NCBI GenBank assembly: GCA_002329645.1 | Contig: DCTS01000016.1 | Coordinates: forward strand, 3,243 to 13,958 | Origin: Lachnoclostridium sp. UBA1434 | GTDB taxonomy: Bacteria; Bacillota; Clostridia; Lachnospirales; Lachnospiraceae | Direction: 5' to 3' | Length of the DNA stretch: 10,716 nucleotides | Position numbers and translations under genes: made by a program | Part shown: one piece after another, positions 1 through 5,886 of the stretch | How the letters are laid out: every line of letters starts with the position of its first letter | Position numbering within the stretch: the stretch's first letter is position 1 | The notes under the pieces: generated by a model | Database searches by the model: none | Seen by the model: only the letters and a program-made list of their open reading frames with translations | What the model was told of the DNA's origin: nothing

Positions 1-1
1 C

Positions 2-622
2 AGCAATGAAGAAACGGTTGAGTTATCAGATGCGGGGGATTGTTACTGGTTCCTTGGCTATGCAATGAATGAAGCCGAATACGACGATTATGTACGGCAG
101 ATAGGGATGAACGCAAGTAAGAATGAACAGGGCAATTCCGGGAAAGAGGATAAAAAAGAAGAAATAGAAAGCTTTTCAACATCTGAAGGCACATCCAAAG
201 CTTCGGGAAAGAATAAGGTTAAATATAATATTACGCAAGAGGAAATCGGAATGCTGGAAAGGATAGTCGAGGCGGAAGCCACAGGTGAGGATATGATCGG
301 ACGAATTCTTGTGGCAAATGTTGTATTTAACAGGATGACAGACGAGGAATTCCCGGATACGGTAGAAGGAGTCATATTCCATAAGGTGAATGGTGATTAT
401 CAGTTTTCACCCTTATCCGACAAAAGGTATTGGAAGGTTAAGGTAACGGACGAAACCAGGGAAGCCGTGCAAAGAGCTCTTGAAGGAGAGAATTATTCCA
501 AGGGCGCTATATATTTCATGTCAAGGAAACGCACCAAAAAGAGCAGGGCAAGGTGGTTTGACGATAGTTTGGAATGGCTGTTCAAGCACGGAGCCCATGA
601 ATTTTACAAAGATAAGGAATAG
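2..622 (+). CDS. SleB/CwlJ-type cell wall hydrolase, 5' end cut by the window edge
   Basis: The C-terminal domain, from about base 230 to the stop, matches the SleB/CwlJ hydrolase family (Hydrolase_2), which cleaves peptidoglycan and includes spore-cortex lytic enzymes. Visible family features are the run IVEAEATGE, where the Glu of EA-x-GE is the expected catalytic residue (codon at 275), followed by ANVVFNRM, a QFSP motif, and a closing HGAHEFY. Between the first Met (65) and the domain lies a Lys/Glu/Ser-rich linker, probably disordered. The ATG at 65 is probably not the true start: the frame is open upstream to base 2 (reading ...DAGDCYWFLGYA before the Met) and no good Shine-Dalgarno precedes 65. 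The real gene therefore starts outside the window, and any signal peptide or membrane anchor would be there. Substrate (spore cortex or vegetative wall) cannot be decided. Family is firm; exact role is inference. Confidence 0.85.
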   Translation, partial: SNEETVELSDAGDCYWFLGYAMNEAEYDDYVRQIGMNASKNEQGNSGKEDKKEEIESFSTSEGTSKASGKNKVKYNITQEEIGMLERIVEAEATGEDMIGRILVANVVFNRMTDEEFPDTVEGVIFHKVNGDYQFSPLSDKRYWKVKVTDETREAVQRALEGENYSKGAIYFMSRKRTKKSRARWFDDSLEWLFKHGAHEFYKDKE

Positions 623-716
623 ACTATTGTATCCGTAACATTTATATGATATGCTCGCGATAGGTTAAAATGTCCGGTAACATCGAAGCAGAGTGAACTG
701 CTCACAGAACAGAAAA

Positions 717-912
717 TGTCCATAGGACAGGAACTGTCCATAGGCAGAGAATGTCCATAGGATAGAAAATGTCCATAGGATAGAAAATGTCCATAGGACA
801 GGAACTGTCCTATAGGACAGGAACTGACTTTAGAATGGCAGCTGTCCTTAGGATGAAGTCTTTACTATCAGACATGAACTGTCCTATCAGGCAAAAAATG
901 TCCTATAGGATA
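717..912. repeat. Array of eleven palindromic ~18-bp units upstream of thrC
   Basis: Units start at 717, 735, 752, 770, 788, 806, 825, 843, 861, 880 and 899, a period of 17-19 bp. The consensus is TGTCC-(T)ATA-GGACA followed by an A/G-rich joiner such as GGAAC or GAAAA. The unit at 806-819 is a perfect 14-bp palindrome (TGTCCTATAGGACA); those at 825 and 861 are the most decayed. Each unit is dyad-symmetric, so the array could be a set of operator sites or, if transcribed, a string of short hairpins with 5-bp stems. It fills most of the gap between the hydrolase stop (622) and thrC. Stops fall inside the units in the + frames checked, so it is not coding on that strand. Isolated half-sites occur on both sides (TGTCC at 671, GGACA at 921). 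Function is unknown. Confidence 0.85.
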
Positions 913-962
913 GTTGGGCCGGACATGTTATATACAAAAATGCTGTCGAAAGGGTGAATATC

Positions 963-2453
963 ATGAATTTGATGTATAGCAGCACCAGAAACCATAATAG
1001 CAGGGTAACGGCTTCGCAGGCCATACTTCAGGGTCTGTCCAGGGACGGCGGGCTATATGTACCGGAAAGAATTCCTGCACTTAACAAAACTCTTGACGAG
1101 ATGGCACGGCTTGATTATAAAGGGCTTGCCTATGAAATTCTTAAGCTCTTTCTCACGGATTATACGGAGGAAGAACTGAAGTATTGCATAGAAAGTGCTT
1201 ATGACGATAAATTTGATACGCCGGTTATCGCACCGCTGTCAAGAGTCGGACATGCTTATTATCTGGAGCTGTTCCACGGCGCTACTATAGCCTTCAAGGA
1301 CATGGCGCTTTCCATACTTCCTCATCTGTTGAAGACAGCAGCCAAAAAGAACAACATTAACGATGAAATTATTATTCTTACCGCAACATCCGGAGATACG
1401 GGCAAGGCTGCGCTCGCCGGTTTTGCAGATGTAAAGGGGACACAAATCATTGTTTTCTACCCTAAAAATGGCGTAAGCCCCATACAGGAAAAGCAGATGG
1501 TAACTCAGAAGGGCAGCAATACGCATGTTATCGGAGTGCACGGAAATTTTGACGACACACAGTCCGGGGTAAAGGCAATATTCAATAACAGGGAGCTGGC
1601 GGACAGGATGAAGGAAAACGGATACCGCTTCTCTTCGGCCAACTCCATCAATATAGGCAGATTGCTGCCTCAGATCGTTTATTATGTTCATGCTTACGTT
1701 TCCCTATACAGGGATGGGAGAATAAGCAAGGACGAAAAAATCAATTTCGTAGTCCCCACAGGCAATTTTGGCAATATATTAGCCGGTTATTATGCAAAAA
1801 GCATGGGATTGCCTATAAATAAACTGATATGTGCATCCAATGAAAACAAGGTGCTGTTTGACTTCTTCACCACAGGGATATATGACAGGAACAGAGAATT
1901 TATACTGACAACCTCCCCGTCAATGGACATCCTGATTTCCAGTAATCTTGAACGCCTGATTTACCACGCCTCGGGAAAGGATGACGCCTGGACTGCAGGG
2001 CTTATGAAGTCCCTGGCCGAGAAGGGCAGGTATGAGGTTACTCAAAAAATGAGGGATAATATGCAGGATTTCCTGGGCGGTTATGCAAGCATGTCCGATA
2101 CGCAGGAGATTATCCGCAAAACCTATACAGAGCACGGCTACGTTATGGATCCTCATACTGCCGTTGCCGCCCATGTTTATGAAAAATACAGGAATGAAAC
2201 GAAGGATTGCTCGCAAACTGTCATAATTTCCACAGCAAGCCCATATAAATTTTCTGAATGCGTTCTTGAAGCCGTGCATGTAGGTGGCATACCCTCAGAT
2301 GATTATGAGCAGGCGGCGCTTATGGAGAAGATATCCGGTACCGGTATGCCGAGGGCTATAAAGGAGCTTCGCAATGCGCAAATTCTGCATAAAAAGGTCT
2401 GTAAGGCCGATAAAATGCAGGCTGAAGTGGAGGAAATCCTTAAAATAATCTAA
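963..2453 (+). CDS. thrC: Threonine synthase
   Basis: PLP-dependent enzyme that converts O-phospho-L-homoserine to L-threonine, the last step of threonine biosynthesis, in the cytoplasm. The N-terminus (MYSSTRNHNSRVTASQAI...LSRDGGLYVP) is the typical threonine synthase opening. HGATIAFKDMA carries the Schiff-base lysine (K112 from this start). ATSGDTGKAALAGF and PTGNFGNILAGYYAK are the cofactor phosphate-binding and core motifs, and ASNENKVLFDF follows. The length, 496 residues, fits the long clostridial form and looks complete. I chose ATG 963 because AGGGTG (951-956) lies six bases before it. The in-frame GTG at 954 overlaps that Shine-Dalgarno and is less likely. No T-box or other known threonine leader is visible; instead the palindrome array lies just upstream. 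No clear terminator follows the stop. There is no other threonine-pathway gene in the window, so it appears to stand alone. Confidence 0.96.
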   Translation: MNLMYSSTRNHNSRVTASQAILQGLSRDGGLYVPERIPALNKTLDEMARLDYKGLAYEILKLFLTDYTEEELKYCIESAYDDKFDTPVIAPLSRVGHAYYLELFHGATIAFKDMALSILPHLLKTAAKKNNINDEIIILTATSGDTGKAALAGFADVKGTQIIVFYPKNGVSPIQEKQMVTQKGSNTHVIGVHGNFDDTQSGVKAIFNNRELADRMKENGYRFSSANSINIGRLLPQIVYYVHAYVSLYRDGRISKDEKINFVVPTGNFGNILAGYYAKSMGLPINKLICASNENKVLFDFFTTGIYDRNREFILTTSPSMDILISSNLERLIYHASGKDDAWTAGLMKSLAEKGRYEVTQKMRDNMQDFLGGYASMSDTQEIIRKTYTEHGYVMDPHTAVAAHVYEKYRNETKDCSQTVIISTASPYKFSECVLEAVHVGGIPSDDYEQAALMEKISGTGMPRAIKELRNAQILHKKVCKADKMQAEVEEILKII

Positions 2454-2461
2454 TTATGACA

Positions 2462-2520
2462 AATGCATGACATAAATTTGACACATACAAGGTGCAATAT
2501 ATACCCATAGTCAATGCATT
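2462..2520. repeat. Inverted repeat framing a promoter-like sequence
   Basis: AATGCATGAC (2462-2471) pairs with GTCAATGCATT (2510-2520) with one extra base. The 38-base interval contains TTGACA (2478-2483) and, 16 bases on, TATACC (2500-2505), a plausible but imperfect promoter pair. It lies just after the thrC stop and just before the structured region at 2510-2672. It could be an operator or chance in AT-rich DNA. Confidence 0.35.
2478..2505 (+). promoter_or_regulatory. Possible promoter for the structured region
   Basis: TTGACA matches the -35 consensus exactly; TATACC, after a 16-base spacer, matches four of six -10 positions. Transcription would start near 2511, at the left edge of the hairpin-rich stretch. 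The weak -10 keeps this tentative. Confidence 0.35.
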
Positions 2521-2672
2521 GGGGCAAGAACCACATGGTGTAAGCCGGCCGATGGTAATGTCACATCCTATTACATACCTAAAGGGCGGCACAAGCCGGT
2601 GGGAAATTCCGCAGCAAGGGGTGACCCCGCGGGCATTTTGGCTAATGTATAATCGTTCCGGCAGGGATTTTT
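2510..2672 (+). ncRNA. Candidate structured RNA of unknown class
   Basis: This stretch is richer in G+C than its flanks and can form consecutive hairpins. Hairpin 1: CATTGG (2517-2522) with CCGATG (2549-2554), then GGC/GCC and ACC/GGT around an AAGA/GTAA internal loop. Hairpin 2: GGTAATGT (2554-2561) with ACATACC (2573-2579), one bulge. Hairpin 3: AGCC (2594-2597) with GGCT (2640-2643), enclosing CCGC/GCGG, an AGCAA bulge, and GGGG-TGA-CCCC (2618-2628). A weak terminator-like hairpin (2651-2669) runs into TTTTT at 2668-2672. A promoter-like pair precedes it. I do not recognise it as a known riboswitch. It may be a small RNA, the thrC 3' region, or an upstream leader of the S-layer-type gene. 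The folds were found by eye and no energies were calculated. Confidence 0.35.
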
Positions 2673-2731
2673 AACAATAAGGGAAGGGCCGGGGAATTTG
2701 GTAAAAAATCCAAATCAAGGGATAAAAAGAC

Positions 2732-2760
2732 TTGACCTTTATTTCCTTTATTGTTATAAT
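2732..2760 (+). promoter_or_regulatory. Promoter of the S-layer-type gene
   Basis: TTGACC (2732-2737) and TATAAT (2755-2760) are separated by exactly 17 bases, a near-perfect vegetative sigma-A promoter. The expected start of transcription is near 2767, giving a leader of about 124 bases before the ATG at 2891. Its strength fits a highly expressed surface protein. Confidence 0.85.
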
Positions 2761-2787
2761 CATCTTGTTGTTGGAAGATTATATTAT

Positions 2788-2847
2788 TGCGTTTTAACAG
2801 CACATTTACAAGGGTTACAAAGCTTGTGAAAGGGTATGAAAAACGCA
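2788..2847 (+). promoter_or_regulatory. Nested stem in the S-layer-type gene leader
   Basis: TGCGTTTT (2788-2795) pairs perfectly with AAAACGCA (2840-2847). Inside it TTACAAG (2806-2812) pairs with CTTGTGA (2823-2829), including one G-U pair. The Shine-Dalgarno at 2874-2880 lies outside the fold and stays exposed. Such 5' structures often stabilise long-lived surface-protein mRNAs; that role is inference here. Confidence 0.5.
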
Positions 2848-2890
2848 CAGTATAATACCAAACCATATTTTTTAAGGAGGAAGTAAGAAT

Positions 2891-5560
2891 ATGAAGAAGA
2901 GTTTCTTTAAGAAATTGTCCTTCGTTCTTGTGCTTGCGATGGTTATGGCCTTAATTGTGCCTGCCACCGGAGCATTTGCGGCCGCAGCTCCGAAGCTCAA
3001 TGCAGCTAAGAAATATCTGCATCTTGATGTAGAAGGCCAGAACGAGTACGATTTCAACATTAAGAACAAGCAGTCAGGGTGGAAGTATCTGTGGGAATCC
3101 TCTGATGAAGATGTTGTTGAAGTAGATAACGTCGGACTTGTTACCGCCACCGGTGTAGGCACTGCTAAAGTGACCGTTTACATCACCGACAAGAGCGGTG
3201 AAGAAGTTGCTGATCTTACAGCAACCGTTATTGTTAGAGACAACATCAAGGAAGTCACAATTACTAACAAACCCGATGGCGACAAGCTCGCCGTAGGCGT
3301 TGAGCATGACTTCAACAGAAGCTTTGTTACCGTATCCGGAAGCACTAAGAAGACATCCGCCATCACCAGATGGTCGGTAACTCCCGAAGGCGCTACAATC
3401 GATGAGAAGGGCGTATTCGTAGCTTCTAAGGCTGGTAAGTATACTGTAACGGCTCTTTCATTCCAGTCCAAAGAGAAATACAACCTTTGGAAGGCTGATG
3501 CAGAAGCCAATGCAGGATACGTACTGGATACCGATACTTATGAAGTAACTGTTGCTCCGTCAGTAGTAGGCGTTCAGCAGAAGACCTTTACAACAGCCGA
3601 ACTTACCTTTGATGCTGACATGAGTCAAGAGGTAAATGCAACCAACCTTAAGCTTTACAGGATAGTTGCAGGCGTAAGCCAGCCGGTTGAAATGATGGTT
3701 AAGAAGGTTTCCTTCGATGCCACCGGAACAGTTGCTACTGTTGAGACATATGTTGATTTCGCAGGCGGAGAGACCTACGAATTAGCATATGGCGATCTGA
3801 AGGCAAGATTTGAAGCAGCTAAGGCTGATGTAGACCAGGTTGCATCCGTAGTTCTTCAGACCAAGGAAGCAGTTTATACCCAGGGCGGAACAAGCCTTGA
3901 CGTTAAGCTTTTAAATGCAGCAGGCGTTGATATCACAACTACTGCATTAAAGGCAAGGGTAACATACGCAATTACCAATAACGTAGGTTATCTGAACGGC
4001 AACACTCTGGTATTATTCGCAAAGGGCGATGTAGCAGCAATCAAGGCAACATTCCACACCTACACATATGATGCCAACTACAATGAAATCGTAGTTGAAG
4101 GAACAGGCCAGGTTGTAGCAGTTGATGCAGCTTCCTATACTCTTGGCAGCAATGTTGAATGGACTCTCTTTAAACCTACAGCTTCTGTACTTACTCCCGA
4201 CTGGAGCAAGGCAAAGGTTACCAAGCTTGCAGCTGGCGATACAGGATATTCCGTATGGGCAAGAGTAAGAAGCACCAACAGTAATGTTGAAGAGTATTAC
4301 TACAGCTATGGCGGCGGCCCTAAGGCTGTAGCCAATAATGATGCTACCAAGTTCACTTTCGAATCATCCAATAAGGACGTATTAATAGTAGATACTTATG
4401 GAACAATATTCCCGGTACAGGCAGGTAATGTAGTAATCATTTGCAAGTACGACGGCAAGGCTATTGCTACCTTCCCTGTTGAGATAACTGGAGCAAGAGC
4501 AGCACAAACCTTCTCAATTGATAAGAATGCTGTTACCTTAACTAATTCGGCAGCAGTAGGCGAAACAGCAGAAGTTAAGCTGACAATCAAGGATCAGCTT
4601 GGCGCTGATTTCAATCCTGATCCGAGCAAGATTAAGATTGAAGCAATGAAGAACAATCCTGACAGTGGCGCTGGCTTAGGACCTGTAGGTTTCAAAGCTG
4701 CTAGCAACAACCTGATAATTGATGTAGCTGGTTCAGGCGTTACCAGGGGCACTTGGACATACAAGGTAACTGCATATGATAAGGTTCAGATCCTTGTTGT
4801 AACAATTCAGGAGCCTGCACGCGATAATGATGCTGATTACGTTGATGACGTAACTTACTGGCAGCTCACACTTAGCACTTCAAGCGTTGATACCGCAGTT
4901 ACAAGCGATGGAGCTCTCAAGAGCGTAACTCCTACACTCCTTGGCTATGCTTCAAACGGCGTTGCAGTATATAAGGCAACCTGGTCTGACGGCTTCTACT
5001 ATACCGTAACATCAGGCGGCACTGCAGTTACCCAGGGCACTCCTACCGATGGTTCCATCGAGGTAGCATTTGCAAACGGTATACTGGCATCTCCTGCTCA
5101 GACAGTAGCTTCAGCAGGAGCAATCACTGCTAAGACCGGTACTAAGGTTGATGCATTGGCTAACGGCGCTTACGTCGTAACCGCATACAATGGTAACGAT
5201 AATAATAAAGTTGTTGGTCAGGCAAGCTTCTCAGTAGGTAATACCAAGGCAGCTCCTACTTACGCATATGAGAAGACTCAGACCTCTGAAACTTATATAC
5301 TGAAGGCTGTTCGTGACTGCTTCAAGATCTCCTTAAGCGGTTCCGAAATTGCTGACGCTGACCTCTATGGTGTATCATACGTGGCAGGCGGTGTTGCACA
5401 TGATTACAGCAATACCAATGATACCAATGATGACACTGTAGCATCAGGCACCACCGTATTTGTTAAGAGTGTCAAGTTCATTAAGATATTCACAATTGGC
5501 AGTGATAATTATGCAGTTGAATATACTGCTACAATTAACAGATCCATCTATATCAAATAA
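2891..5560 (+). CDS. Secreted S-layer-like surface protein with Ig-like (BIG2) domains
   Basis: 889 residues starting with a clear Sec signal peptide: basic MKKSFFKKL, a hydrophobic core, and probable cleavage after AFA at about residue 30. BIG2-like Ig folds are visible at about 40-116 (SSDEDVVEVDNVGLVTATG) and 488-533 (SSNKDVLIVDTYGTI); a related Ig-like segment lies at about 119-222 (RWSVTPEGATIDEKGVF). The remainder, about 226-480 and 535-889, is Thr/Val/Ala/Gly-rich, beta-type sequence without a family I can name. There are only two Cys (518, 810). I see no SLH repeat, CWB2 repeat, LysM, LPxTG or C-terminal hydrophobic tail, so the anchoring mode is unclear. The start has a consensus AAGGAGG (2874-2880), and the gene has a strong promoter, leader stem and strong terminator, all consistent with an abundant monocistronic envelope protein. 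S-layer identity is inferred from this layout; an adhesin or another cell-surface Ig protein is the alternative. Confidence 0.8.
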   Translation: MKKSFFKKLSFVLVLAMVMALIVPATGAFAAAAPKLNAAKKYLHLDVEGQNEYDFNIKNKQSGWKYLWESSDEDVVEVDNVGLVTATGVGTAKVTVYITDKSGEEVADLTATVIVRDNIKEVTITNKPDGDKLAVGVEHDFNRSFVTVSGSTKKTSAITRWSVTPEGATIDEKGVFVASKAGKYTVTALSFQSKEKYNLWKADAEANAGYVLDTDTYEVTVAPSVVGVQQKTFTTAELTFDADMSQEVNATNLKLYRIVAGVSQPVEMMVKKVSFDATGTVATVETYVDFAGGETYELAYGDLKARFEAAKADVDQVASVVLQTKEAVYTQGGTSLDVKLLNAAGVDITTTALKARVTYAITNNVGYLNGNTLVLFAKGDVAAIKATFHTYTYDANYNEIVVEGTGQVVAVDAASYTLGSNVEWTLFKPTASVLTPDWSKAKVTKLAAGDTGYSVWARVRSTNSNVEEYYYSYGGGPKAVANNDATKFTFESSNKDVLIVDTYGTIFPVQAGNVVIICKYDGKAIATFPVEITGARAAQTFSIDKNAVTLTNSAAVGETAEVKLTIKDQLGADFNPDPSKIKIEAMKNNPDSGAGLGPVGFKAASNNLIIDVAGSGVTRGTWTYKVTAYDKVQILVVTIQEPARDNDADYVDDVTYWQLTLSTSSVDTAVTSDGALKSVTPTLLGYASNGVAVYKATWSDGFYYTVTSGGTAVTQGTPTDGSIEVAFANGILASPAQTVASAGAITAKTGTKVDALANGAYVVTAYNGNDNNKVVGQASFSVGNTKAAPTYAYEKTQTSETYILKAVRDCFKISLSGSEIADADLYGVSYVAGGVAHDYSNTNDTNDDTVASGTTVFVKSVKFIKIFTIGSDNYAVEYTATINRSIYIK

Positions 5561-5588
5561 TTTGACACAGCTATAACGATTATATCAG

Positions 5589-5625
5589 GACCCTTCGCAG
5601 CGAAAGTTGCGAAGGGTCTTTTTTT
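5589..5625 (+). terminator. Strong intrinsic terminator of the S-layer-type gene
   Basis: The 11-bp perfect stem GACCCTTCGCA / TGCGAAGGGTC has an 8-base loop and is followed directly by seven T residues (5619-5625). It lies 28 bases after the stop at 5560 and should separate this gene from the next. Confidence 0.95.
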
Positions 5626-5649
5626 GGGCTCTGCGTCAATAGTTGGGGT

Positions 5650-5713
5650 GGGATTTCTATTGAATCCCGCTCCATTGCTATGTTTAGATGTAATCCGGTT
5701 TTATCGGATTGCA
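5650..5713. other. Two small hairpins between terminator and next promoter
   Basis: GGGATT (5650-5655) pairs with AATCCC (5663-5668). TGTAATCCG (5689-5697) pairs with CGGATTGCA (5705-5713) over nine pairs, one of them G-U. The second is followed by TTTGTCTGTTTT, only loosely terminator-like. They may be a back-up terminator or degenerate elements. I see nothing else in the 260-base gap besides the promoter near 5820. Confidence 0.3.
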
Positions 5714-5819
5714 TTTGTCTGTTTTATGGTATTTACCTGTTTTGTAGAATCGCATTTGCCGTCAACCATAATTTTAGATTATAATTATCAATAATTTACA
5801 ACTTCCTTTACCAATGCTA

Positions 5820-5848
5820 TTGATGTATAATTAATAAGTGTGTATAAT
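5820..5848 (+). promoter_or_regulatory. Promoter of the O-antigen ligase family gene
   Basis: TTGATG (5820-5825) and TATAAT (5843-5848) are separated by 17 bases. The predicted start near 5855 leaves a short leader before the Shine-Dalgarno at 5875-5880. It indicates that the membrane-protein gene is transcribed independently of the S-layer-type gene. Confidence 0.7.
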
Positions 5849-5886
5849 AATGAAATGTGGCAATAAAAAGGGAAAAGGAGAGGCTT

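Noticed and set aside
717..912. CRISPR array
   Set aside because: Units are only about 14-18 bp, there are no unique spacers of constant length, and no cas genes are near.
904..940. thrC promoter around TATATACA
   Set aside because: No -35-like hexamer at acceptable spacing; the nearest (TTGGGC at 914) is only about nine bases from the candidate -10.
954..962. GTG 954 as thrC start
   Set aside because: It overlaps the only Shine-Dalgarno; ATG 963 has correct spacing and gives a normal N-terminus.
2594..2633. Resemblance to cobalamin riboswitch (AAGCCGGTG...) or T-box (AGGGTGG-ACCGCG) motifs
   Set aside because: The pieces match only partly: GGGG-TGA-CCCC is a plain hairpin rather than a T-box bulge, the rest of each consensus is missing, and the gene downstream does not fit.
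2492..2674. 60-codon open frame after thrC
   Set aside because: Starts at a GTG without a Shine-Dalgarno, has no recognisable similarity, and coincides with the hairpin-rich stretch better explained as RNA.
5857..5886. GTG 5857 as start of the O-antigen ligase family gene
   Set aside because: No Shine-Dalgarno before it, it lies about two bases after the predicted transcription start, and AAGGAG serves ATG 5887.
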